DNA from: Candidatus Omnitrophus magneticus
GTDB taxonomy: Bacteria; Omnitrophota; Gorgyraeia; Tantalellales; Tantalellaceae
NCBI GenBank assembly: GCA_000954095.1
Contig: JYNY01000372.1
Coordinates: 1-32,000 of the forward strand
Length of the DNA stretch: 32,000 nt
Reading direction: 5' to 3'
Part shown: in pieces, positions 11,101-15,785 of the stretch
Layout of the letters: every line of letters starts with the position of its first letter
Numbering within the stretch: position 1 is the stretch's first letter
Translations under genes and position numbers: made by a program
The notes under the pieces: model-generated
Told to the model about the DNA's origin: nothing
The model's database searches: none
The model's input: only the letters and a program-made list of their open reading frames with translations

Positions 11101-11237
11101 GCGTCACCGGAATATTCATATTCTGTCCGGTATTTTGGCGCGTAATCATTTGTTCCGGGGATATCCGCGTATCCGGAAAAAACCATTTTAATTTTTTCTT
11201 CTTGCGCGTCTCCAAAATACACAGTCTCTTTTATCAT
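4911..11237 (-). CDS. Giant repeat protein, central part on the minus strand (68-residue helical repeats); both ends artefactual
   Basis: An open minus-strand frame. Bases 11272-9097 duplicate codons of the plus-strand gene, 9096-4998 are unique sequence continuing it, and below 4998 the frame runs into antisense DNA, so the last ~29 residues (after MDSTI) are spurious. The ATG at 11237 is internal (within ERMIKE). The frame remains open to 11272 with no start signal. Unique content: about 19 tandem helical repeats of ~68 residues between roughly 9286 and 5425. They share GNLKTFLEGIDL, ALGITT, ELIQYLKDNA and ANGYTEEDV-like blocks separated by a variable hydrophobic segment. A different helical module (STINTKEELLNALI and similar) follows the array and resembles modules before it (ITKEDLIKAMLI), as if capping both sides. 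No enzyme motif seen. With 2134-4997 it makes a frame of 2,321 codons without a stop, so the real protein is longer. Confidence 0.75.
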   Translation of the reverse strand: MIKETVYFGDAQEEKIKMVFSGYADIPGTNDYAPKYRTEYEYSGDAIARTLTYYVEGLDNKKEGGVLIGDTIFEGDVATNRVSSKITFDVKTGAPIIMEDFVYESEITGTSVSADKDGLREVRKYETNEKEFDVNGNGIIDAGEDLNNDGKLGNDYDVNGDGKLDDADSDGKIGDVILTSITYFVGDKDREVADYTYTKADDGTITSTVVNYYRGGNRASDADWRDPKEKVVVYKGEVDTESLDADGNGIFDGKEKDVVSVSYYDTEHRLPGEEVLNFSESYAQGNVIRSTVYYYGDDELRASDANYRLPLKKAVTYWSDDVNDNGEIDSGARIKSATFYFIDGKLKGEEVQDYTKTYLMDGVTARDTTIYFYEGGKRAKDVGVEERLERSITYWEDSVNKDGSLKDDAKKKSETVNQFGPAAQRGQEVADVTINYYRDGETVRDTTVYYYHGDTKDLRASDANYRSGLQRSATYWGNALDEVKLVNSDGTYDKEGIKEYLLLKLGINLDNLSTKEELEKALLDKASGGAGDSIKFILNKDKNVVENIGDIIKSLKDIFDGNSAITSLLLGVDFSQVITKEDLIKAMLIEGGMAGDKAELATILLAADRDSVVSSGDFIEKIISIFESKGLGKTILEEAVLGTVLGSDTELFLQELKGLASKELRDFLDTIDLTALGIGSVLELIQYLKENASAKGYTASEVMTLSETLSLGKIDEFKEFYDSLKNTAEGKLGEFLEKIDIQALGIMTLKELVEYLFTNALNNGYTEEEVLELLGIKVFSDAESIDLVLDKMKSLASGKLLDFLKGIDLKALGISTLEELETYLRNNAVAQGYDVSLVDAMLEEMALLGVSDVTGFAATFKSLSSGSLRRFLNSLNLEVEGITSVEEFILFLKDNASSNGFYYEDIVKILGDMAGLGIDKTRVFLEKMITSATGALKVFLEGINLTAQGIDSLEELIEYLVNNAFTNGYTEDDVMEVLSGIAESARSDVEGFIESLLRISSGNLKMFLSGVNPELLGIKRISDLLEYLIDNAEANGYSESDVVSLIEEGFSGLQLNELFSAMIERADGNLKTFIESIDLNVEKILSVAEFIQYLRDNAQSHGYTNEDITALLGTILGDIYYDSPDAVLAGLLEVAEGNLKTFLEGIDLAVLGITTIEGLLEYLKNNMTAGGYVYEDIMDALGLFAAISMEDVYGVLLGLQEFAAGSLKEFLSNLDVYKEGIFTVTRLMEYLKENAAINGFTSDDVVKLFIELSASALENVDGLLNKLSAVAKGDLKIFIDSIDLDALGISTISSLIEYLETSASANGYTIDDVLSALIEVASTVINEAESLLAGLKDLSSGALNTFLKTIDLQQEGIKTAKELIDYLIDNAAGNGYLAGDVHALLLKLVEAGANGIYDYVDSLRNLAEGNIKDLLNNINIIKLGITTKTELIEYLRSKSAEAGFTEAELFTLLAIEKARNADGMKALLAVFVSKAKGNLKDFLETMDLELLGITNLKELYEYLKENMSANSYAEEDIRSMLLELIGDADSLLTDYLGLLEDRATGVLKLFISGINLNTEGITTISELIKYLKDNAAANGYTEADVDALIALLGINYTDKVKSFITDLLTFAEGNLKLFLQGIDVDAEGISNVSELIQYLKERALANGYTEDDVLKAIVSVMIKDIEDAAELKNELEKLASGNLKIFIEGLDLLALGITSAEELYAYLKEKAAANGYTEKEVLSLFVLFFAGSFDEVARVLDGLISLSSGNLKTFLEKIDPVSLGIMTISELIAYLKDNALANGFTEEDVLNLFLDFVISSSGTVSEFLLALKGSASGALKTFIDTIDLVALGISTIEELIQYLKNNAGANGYTAEDVENLIISLAGAGLTSVQGLLDDLIGVASSGNLKTFMEGLDLAALGIDTIEELIQYLKDNALANGYTEEEVTELLLLLAVGNQSVDEFFNNLLGTLIGGDGTLSGLVAMFLATNLSTINTKEELLNALIVTSGGTNVSEIKALINELNKITPISEYTTALGMLADILALSQTIKDANPQGVSLVNQLRDLLINSGLSDADLLIALKSLSAGEGSAKLVSLLMDSTIFPRDKVSERVITSLAVYPFADAFSFKY
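5425..9286 (-). repeat. Array of ~19 diverged 204-bp coding repeats (68 aa each)
   Basis: Counting the block Gly-x-Leu-(Lys/x)-x-Phe-Leu with a following GI-(T/S)-T and NGYTEEDV block gives about 19 units in 3.86 kb, each close to 203 bp. The DNA is diverged between units; the protein pattern is what repeats. Best-conserved positions are the hydrophobic helix residues and the Asn-Gly-Tyr/Phe turn. The last units (near 5425-6200) look closest to the consensus. Confidence 0.85.
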
Positions 11238-11272
11238 CCGCTCTTCACCGGGCCTAGCCTTTGTCGAATCAA
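9097..11272 (-). repeat. Right arm of the 2,176-bp inverted repeat
   Basis: Reverse complement of 2822-4997. It carries the Tyr-rich repeats and calcium-loop segments of the giant protein but neither its start codon nor its membrane anchor, because the copy ends at 11272 where noise begins. Confidence 0.93.
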
Positions 11273-11430
11273 CCCCTACCCACTCCTCCAGCTCATTTTT
11301 CTCTCTCTTTTTTTTCCCTTTTCCTTCCTTCCCCTTCTCTCTTTTTTTTTTCTTCTCCTTCTTCCTTTTTCATTCTTCTTCCCTTGTCTTTTCTCCTTTT
11401 CTCTCATCCTCTTACTGTAGTTATATTCCC
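11273..11430. other. Degraded, miscalled sequence (probable read-tail or chimera artefact)
   Basis: Nearly pure C and T on the plus strand. Read on the minus strand and laid without gaps against 2694-2821, the first 28 positions differ at 8 sites, all T to G or C to A: 2800-2819 reads gatcttgattattgggtagg and the copy reads gagctggaggagtgggtagg. Further out the match weakens but pyrimidines are mostly replaced by purines. On the plus strand this is mainly A to C and G to T, the pattern expected from dye crosstalk in four-colour Illumina base calling, and it worsens away from the good sequence. Not a gene; treat as error. The exact right limit is uncertain (about 11400-11435). Confidence 0.8.
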
Positions 11431-11451
11431 TGCTTTAAAAAAAATATTGAC

Positions 11452-12111
11452 TTGTTAGGGTCGGATCATCATGGATATATAAACAGAATGAAAGCGGCTG
11501 TTTCTGCTATGGGATATGATAAATCCTCTATAGATATTCTTATAGTTCAGTTGGCTACACTGCTTCGAAATGGTGTAGCGGTTTCCATGTCTACACGTAG
11601 AGCGGAATTTATTTCTTTAAGGGAAATCATTGATGAGATTGGCGTTGATGTGGCGCGGTTTATTTTTTTAATGAGAAGGCTGGACAGCCATCTTGATTTC
11701 GATATTGAGGTTGCTAAAAAAGAATCGAACGACAACCCGGTTTATTACATACAATATGCTCACGCGAGAATTTGCAGTATAAAAGAATTTAATGATAAAC
11801 AGGAAGAACGATTGTCTTTGGAAGGCGCTTCTTTGTCTCTTCTTTCGCATAAAACGGAAAAAGTTTTTATACGAGCGTTAAGCGAATTCCCTTTTGTCGT
11901 GCAATCCGCTGGAGACGCGTTAGAGCCAAGCAAGATTGTTACATATCTTAATGATCTTTCCAGAAAATTTCATTCTTTTTATACTGAATGCCGAGTTGTT
12001 TCAAGCGATAAAGAACTTTCCCGCGCGAGGCTTTTTCTTGTGGAATGCGCGAGGATTGTTCTCTCTAATGGATTAAATCTTTTAAATATAGCCCTTCCTG
12101 AAAAAATGTAA
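11452..12111 (+). CDS. argS: Arginyl-tRNA synthetase, C-terminal fragment (N-terminal ~60 % missing)
   Basis: ArgRS charges tRNA-Arg with arginine. The fragment begins just before LLGSDHHGYINRMKAAV, the catalytic-domain GADHHGY region of class I ArgRS. It continues through the KMSK-equivalent region (VSMSTRRAEFISL, then EIGVDVARF) and ends with the DALR-type anticodon-binding domain (QYAHARICS, later FHSFYTECRV). It has 219 residues against about 550 in the full enzyme. The Rossmann-fold start, with the HIGH motif, is absent. The frame is open a little upstream (codons near 11434 read FKKNID, which fits ArgRS), but before that lies the degraded tract, so the 5' loss is more likely an assembly join than a natural truncation. 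The TTG at 11452 is not a real start. The gene converges with the minus-strand gene ending at 12134. Confidence 0.88.
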   Translation: MLGSDHHGYINRMKAAVSAMGYDKSSIDILIVQLATLLRNGVAVSMSTRRAEFISLREIIDEIGVDVARFIFLMRRLDSHLDFDIEVAKKESNDNPVYYIQYAHARICSIKEFNDKQEERLSLEGASLSLLSHKTEKVFIRALSEFPFVVQSAGDALEPSKIVTYLNDLSRKFHSFYTECRVVSSDKELSRARLFLVECARIVLSNGLNLLNIALPEKM

Positions 12112-12133
12112 TGTGTGAAATAGACAAAATGTT

Positions 12134-13492
12134 TTAGCTGTTCTTACTCTCCGATTTTTCTAAAATTTTTATATCACGCGGCGATGAATATTTTTTGTTC
12201 AGTGCCCATTTGTAATAACGTCCCGCGATTTTTATAATCATGCGCGGAGTGTCGTTGGATAAGGAAGAATAAATTGAAGATAAATTTATTTTTTTATCAG
12301 CGTATGGCAGGCTGGGTAGCCATTTAATGTTTGGTAATTTTTTTGAAGTTTTTATTAGATATTGTTCATTATTTATTTTTACCGGGATATAAGGGATATT
12401 GTTCATTATTGTTTTTGGAGGCATGTTTTTATTTTGTGCGTTATCAGAAAAAGTTGGGTTAAAATTTTTAATATCTTTATCGGAAAGAGTTAAAGAAACA
12501 TCATTAAATCTGAGTTGTCCGGTGTTTGCAATATATTCAACGCATCCCGGTAGCACCAATGTCCAGTCTCCTTTATTTAACGTTTGCCCTAGAATGGTTT
12601 TTATCTCGCCATTATTGTTATAAAAAATATTGAACTGGAGGCCTTGCCCGCGTGTTATATGTCGTATCTTAAGCGTGTTTCCTTGAAAGCTCATGGGTTC
12701 TGCTATGGTATTTTGTGTTGTTCCGGGGATAAAGTCGTTAAGAAATAATACTTCTCGAAGGTCGCTTATAATGCCGATATTTTTTAATTCATCACTGATT
12801 TTATTGCCGATACAGAAACCGGAAACAGTTAAATAATTTAAGAAAGTATTTTTATCTTTTTCAAGATAGTTTTTATCCGTTAAATATTCAGGTAATAGCA
12901 GGACGTGTTGTAAAATATCTTTAATATAAAATATTTGCCAAGAAGAAGTCTCTGTATTTCCATTGTTAATAATGTCGTCGGTTGTATTTAGATTTAAGGG
13001 TTCTATTGTTGGAGTATTTAACAAGACGCGCATATTTCCAGATCCGGGTAAGTTTAAATCTATCCACGAAATTATAGTAATTAATTGCGCAGAAATAAAT
13101 TGGAATGTTTTGGTTAACTTTGCCGGGTTTTGACTAGGTATCGTTAGTTTTTCTATGGTTTTTTCTCCGAAAGCAAGAATTTCTTTTTTATGTTGTTTTG
13201 TCTGGCTAAAAATATTTATTAGTTTGTTGGAGATGCCGGCAAAAATTTTTACTTGAGATATTTCGTTTTGATTCGGGGTTTGGGCGAGTAAAGAATTTAA
13301 ATTTTTTTCAGGGTCTTTATCATTTAAAATATGCCAAACAAAATCGTCAATTTTTTTTTGCGTGTAAAAGAGTTCGTCTGATTTTTTCAGGAAGGAGACT
13401 GACGGTTCGAGAGACATAGAATATACAGCTATATTAATACCCAGCAAAAAAAAGAATACGGAAAAAGTTTTTGTTTTTCTGAGCCAGCCCAT
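12134..13492 (-). CDS. Exported protein of unknown function
   Basis: 452 residues, not recognised. The N-terminus is basic (WLRKTK) followed by a hydrophobic stretch to about residue 25 (VFFFLLGINIAVYSMS), a likely Sec signal peptide or anchor, so the rest should be outside the cytoplasm. Residues ~30-250 look helical. Residues ~265-390 look beta-rich (TLKIRHITRGQGLQFNIFY, GDWTLVLPGCVEYI, LRFNDVSLTL), perhaps one folded domain. The C-terminus is basic. The ATG at 13492 has GGTGG about 7 bases upstream, and a good promoter lies 35-65 bases upstream on the same strand, so it is probably expressed alone. It converges with argS, with 22 bases between stop codons and no evident terminator. Confidence 0.75.
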   Translation of the reverse strand: MGWLRKTKTFSVFFFLLGINIAVYSMSLEPSVSFLKKSDELFYTQKKIDDFVWHILNDKDPEKNLNSLLAQTPNQNEISQVKIFAGISNKLINIFSQTKQHKKEILAFGEKTIEKLTIPSQNPAKLTKTFQFISAQLITIISWIDLNLPGSGNMRVLLNTPTIEPLNLNTTDDIINNGNTETSSWQIFYIKDILQHVLLLPEYLTDKNYLEKDKNTFLNYLTVSGFCIGNKISDELKNIGIISDLREVLFLNDFIPGTTQNTIAEPMSFQGNTLKIRHITRGQGLQFNIFYNNNGEIKTILGQTLNKGDWTLVLPGCVEYIANTGQLRFNDVSLTLSDKDIKNFNPTFSDNAQNKNMPPKTIMNNIPYIPVKINNEQYLIKTSKKLPNIKWLPSLPYADKKINLSSIYSSLSNDTPRMIIKIAGRYYKWALNKKYSSPRDIKILEKSESKNS

Positions 13493-13527
13493 ATTTAACC
13501 ACCAAGTATTTCCCCCGTACGTAAGAT

Positions 13528-13556
13528 ATTTTAACTTTTATTCATTTTTTGGTCAA
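13528..13556 (-). promoter_or_regulatory. Sigma70-type promoter for the exported protein
   Basis: On the minus strand TTGACC (13556-13551) and TAAAAT (13533-13528) are exactly 17 bases apart, about 36 bases upstream of the ATG at 13492. Both boxes are close to consensus. Confidence 0.7.
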
Positions 13557-13801
13557 TAGTTTTAATAAAAAAATTAATAATAAAGTTTTTGTGGACTAAC
13601 TAGAATTTGTTTTGTTTTTTATATTGTTATTTATATCAACTGATTAGACTTTTTATTGTTTTATTAACAATTTTTAATAGAGAATAAATTTTTTTGGGCA
13701 ATAGTTATTTTTAAGCAATGGGTTTTGTTGAAAGGTTATTGATGTGATATTATTTTATAGAATGTAAGCGGTTTCAAAAAGATGCAAAGAGAAGAGGCGC
13801 T
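13557..13801. promoter_or_regulatory. AT-rich divergent intergenic region with possible marC promoter
   Basis: A spacer between divergent genes. On the plus strand TTATTG (13736-13741) and TAGAAT (13758-13763), 16 apart, could drive the MarC gene at 13802; the -35 box is poor. AAGAGAAGAGG just before the ATG supplies the ribosome-binding site. No other structure seen. Confidence 0.4.
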
Positions 13802-14383
13802 ATGTTAAAAAATTTTTTATTAGTATTCATTCCTATCTTTGTAGCGGTTGACGCTGTCGGAACATTGCCGTTTTTTGTCGCTCTTACAAGAGGAGAATCT
13901 TTTAAAGATAGAATAAAAGTAATTTTATATTCACTTATTACAGCTATTGTTTTGGCGATAAGTTTTATTTTTTTAGGAAGAGCGATTTTTAATGTTTTAA
14001 AAATAACCGAGTGGGATTTTATGATAGCCGGCGGATCTGTTCTTTTTATTGTGGCGATGAGGGAAGTTATCAATATTGATAAAAAGCCTAAAATTTCTAT
14101 TAAGGAAGCAGGCGTTGTTCCTCTTGGAACGCCATTAATTATGGGGCCGGCAGTTCTTGCCACGATTCTTATTATAATGGATTCATATGGTTTTGTTTTG
14201 ACAATTCTTTCTGTTTTTATTAATGTTATCTTGGCTGGAATAATTTTTTTGTTCTCTGAAATTTTTATAAGATTTTTAGGAGAAAGCGGAGTGAAGGCCT
14301 TGTCTCGTATTTCAAATTTATTTTTAGTAGCCATTGCTGTAATGTTGATAAGACGCGGAGTTATTGGATTTATCAGTATGTAG
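13802..14383 (+). CDS. MarC-family (UPF0056) integral membrane protein
   Basis: 193 residues, the usual size for the family, with about six hydrophobic segments (near 5-25, 40-62, 70-88, 110-130, 138-160, 170-190). Family signs: the N-terminal segment with VDAVGTLPFF (usually D-x-(I/V)-G-x-x-P), the AGG segment near residue 76, and the second-half VPLGTPLIMGPAVLATIL motif (commonly P-L-x-x-P-x-x-x-G-P). MarC proteins sit in the cytoplasmic membrane; transport has been proposed but no substrate is established, and the old link to multiple antibiotic resistance was not upheld. The start at ATG 13802 follows a purine-rich Shine-Dalgarno. It appears monocistronic; a new promoter precedes the next gene. 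Confidence 0.9.
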   Translation: MLKNFLLVFIPIFVAVDAVGTLPFFVALTRGESFKDRIKVILYSLITAIVLAISFIFLGRAIFNVLKITEWDFMIAGGSVLFIVAMREVINIDKKPKISIKEAGVVPLGTPLIMGPAVLATILIIMDSYGFVLTILSVFINVILAGIIFLFSEIFIRFLGESGVKALSRISNLFLVAIAVMLIRRGVIGFISM

Positions 14384-14447
14384 TGTTCATGTAGTGTTCG
14401 TGAAAAATTGAAATGAGTTAGCGGTGTTTAAAAAAATATAAATATAT

Positions 14448-14476
14448 TTGCATAAAATATTGTCGCCGTGTAAACT
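14448..14476 (+). promoter_or_regulatory. Putative promoter for the small exported protein
   Basis: TTGCAT (14448-14453) and TAAACT (14471-14476) are 17 bases apart, ~40 bases upstream of the ATG at 14516. The spacing is good and the boxes are moderate. Confidence 0.5.
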
Positions 14477-14515
14477 GATAATTAAAGTAGTTTAATTTTA
14501 ATATGGGAGGGTAAC

Positions 14516-14989
14516 ATGAAAGATTTAAGAATAGTAAAGAGCGTATTGATTTGTGGTTGTTTGTTTGTTACTAGCATTTTAGCTAATGCGGAGGAGCCGG
14601 TAGAGAAGGTCAGTGTTGCGGCGGAAAACACAAGCGTCGCGGCGGAAAAGGCCAGTATTGATACAGAAAACACCAGTGTTGTCGTAGCTGAAAAAATTAC
14701 GGAAACGGCAGAGGACGCGGCAAAGGAACAAAAGAATTACGCTTATGGAACAGTGGCGGTAATTTCAGGCGATAGTTTAACGTTGAAAGAAGTTACTTAT
14801 GATGAAGAAACTTGGGAAGAAAAAGTAGAAGAAGTTGCTTATAAAATAGCGCCGGACGTTGAGGTTGATAATGTGGAATCAATTCAAAAAGTAAAAGCCG
14901 GCGATAAAATTGATGTGGAATATATAGAAAAAAATGGTAATAAAGATATTAAATATATTTATGTTTACGAAGAAGAAGAAATTCAATAA
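14516..14989 (+). CDS. Small exported acidic protein with 7-residue repeats
   Basis: 157 residues. Signal peptide about residues 1-25 (basic start, VLICGCLFVTSIL, then ANA before EEP). Residues ~31-60 are four near-copies of a 7-residue unit (SVAAENT, SVAAEKA, SIDTENT, SVVVAEK). Residues ~75-155 form a compact beta-rich domain (YGTVAVISGDSLTLKEV, then KVKAGDKIDVEYIE, IKYIYVYEEEE). The pattern of an alternating strand followed by 'V-x-x-G-D-x-I-x-V-x-Y' resembles small OB-fold-like periplasmic domains such as DUF5666, but I cannot assign it. GGGAGGG precedes the ATG by 5-6 bases. Probably periplasmic; role unknown. Confidence 0.8.
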   Translation: MKDLRIVKSVLICGCLFVTSILANAEEPVEKVSVAAENTSVAAEKASIDTENTSVVVAEKITETAEDAAKEQKNYAYGTVAVISGDSLTLKEVTYDEETWEEKVEEVAYKIAPDVEVDNVESIQKVKAGDKIDVEYIEKNGNKDIKYIYVYEEEEIQ

Positions 14990-15097
14990 ACGAGAGAAAA
15001 ATATATTTGTAAAAAATATAAGGCGTGAATAGCAATAGTTCAGAATAAAGTATTATAAAAATCTTTAATTATATGAAAAATGGGAGGAAGGTTTAAT

Positions 15098-15385
15098 ATG
15101 GCGCGAAAACCTCAACAGAGCAAATCAAAATGTCCAGAGTGCGGTGAAATATTGGAAATAGATTTTTATAGTGAAGAGGGTGATATTATTACTTGTTACA
15201 GCTGTGATACGGATTTAGAAATAAAATCATTGAAACCTATTGTTTTGAAAATAGTAAAAAATAATGAAAAAGTAGATGATTTGCTAGAAGATGAAGAATT
15301 AGATGATAATTTGGATGATTTTGTTGATTATGAAGACAGCGAGGAAGATGAGGAAGACGATGAAGATGAATATAACAAATATTAA
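15098..15385 (+). CDS. LysW-like zinc-ribbon protein with long acidic tail
   Basis: 95 residues from the ATG at 15098, preceded by GGGAGGAAGG. The first half is a single zinc ribbon: CPECG at ~12-16 and CYSCD at ~33-37, followed by the LysW-type ending 'DLEIKSLKPIVLKIV'. LysW is a carrier protein to which amino-adipate or glutamate is joined during lysine/arginine synthesis through its C-terminal EDWGE. Here that motif is absent. The second half is ~30 mostly Asp/Glu residues ending EYNKY. No lysine-pathway gene lies in the window. It may be a LysW relative with another function or a general zinc-ribbon protein. The zinc-ribbon call is firm; the LysW link is inference. Confidence 0.75.
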   Translation: MARKPQQSKSKCPECGEILEIDFYSEEGDIITCYSCDTDLEIKSLKPIVLKIVKNNEKVDDLLEDEELDDNLDDFVDYEDSEEDEEDDEDEYNKY

Positions 15386-15441
15386 GCATGTTGAGGCGTC
15401 TTGTTTTTTGAGTTTTTAAAAAATTGGCAGAATAATTTTTA

Positions 15442-15470
15442 TTGATTTTTATTTTAGAAATTGTTAAAAT
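15442..15470 (+). promoter_or_regulatory. Promoter of the porin - glutamine synthetase leader
   Basis: TTGATT (15442-15447) and TAAAAT (15465-15470) with a 17-base spacer, lying between the stop of the zinc-ribbon gene and the terminator at 15503. Transcription from here (~15477) would meet that terminator after about 55 nt, which argues for attenuation rather than simple termination of the upstream gene. Confidence 0.6.
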
Positions 15471-15479
15471 GAAATAGTT

Positions 15480-15497
15480 TTGCACAGAGATGTGTAA
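15480..15497 (+). promoter_or_regulatory. Leader hairpin with ANTAR-type hexaloop
   Basis: TTGCAC (15480-15485) pairs with GTGTAA (15492-15497, one G-U), leaving the six-base loop AGAGAT. RNA targets of ANTAR antiterminators are paired hairpins with hexaloops having A at position 1 and G at position 4, which this loop has. A second A1/G4 hexamer, AAGGAA (15503-15508), follows but is closed by only two G-C pairs and overlaps the left arm of the terminator. The gene for an ANTAR protein lies at 18847 in the same direction. Suggestive, not proven. Confidence 0.4.
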
Positions 15498-15502
15498 AGA
15501 GC

Positions 15503-15534
15503 AAGGAAGCAGTAACACTGCTTCCTTTTTTTTT
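15503..15534 (+). terminator. Intrinsic terminator / candidate attenuator
   Basis: A perfect 11-bp stem, AAGGAAGCAGT (15503-15513) with ACTGCTTCCTT (15517-15527), around a 3-nt loop and merging into a T run to 15534. It could end the zinc-ribbon transcript from upstream, and it sits directly after the promoter and hairpin above, so it would also stop leader transcripts unless relieved. Confidence 0.85.
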
Positions 15535-15555
15535 GTGTTGAGGTTTTTGTAAGAT

Positions 15556-15639
15556 GGCGCTGTCGCAAAATGAAGTTTTTTGCCGTTCGATTATCAACAC
15601 TCGCGGCAAAAAAATATTTTTTCATTTTGCGATAGCGCC
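15556..15639 (+). repeat. 84-bp imperfect palindrome (long hairpin)
   Basis: GGCGCTGTCGCAAAATGAA (15556-15574) faces TTCATTTTGCGATAGCGCC (15621-15639) with one G-U. An inner pair, TTTTTTGCCG (15576-15585) with CGGCAAAAAA beginning about 15604, extends it, with ~6 unpaired bases on the right side and an 18-nt loop. It lies in the 5' leader of the porin gene, after the terminator. It could be a structured leader, a REP/MITE-like interspersed element, or part of the attenuation device. No second copy is seen in this window. Confidence 0.75.
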
Positions 15640-15785
15640 AAGATGCAATGAGTTGAGATTTGTACAAATTTTTTTGAAAACAGGGCATAGGTGCTTTGTT
15701 TGTAAGGTTTTGAGGATAATGGAGTCCTTTTTGGGGTTAAGCGACGGATTGTAAAATTTTTTTGTTAAACCAAGGAGGAAATTTT

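Noticed and set aside
2822..11272. Phase-variable invertible DNA switch with 2.2-kb inverted repeats
   Set aside because: No recombinase gene is nearby, the arms appear identical, the right arm ends in miscalled sequence, and argS is cut off directly after it. A chimera explains all of these at once; kept only as the alternative in the findings.
11202..11458. Plus-strand open frames full of Phe, Leu, Ser and Pro
   Set aside because: They arise from the antisense of the giant gene plus the pyrimidine-rich miscalled tract; no start signals and no protein character.
13774..14334. 186-residue minus-strand frame opposite the MarC gene
   Set aside because: Antisense to a well-recognised membrane protein; Lys/Thr/Ile-rich shadow without a ribosome-binding site.
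14383..14402. Short direct repeat (TAGTGTTC twice) after the MarC gene
   Set aside because: Only 8-9 bases long, without flanking mobile-element features; too short to mean anything alone.
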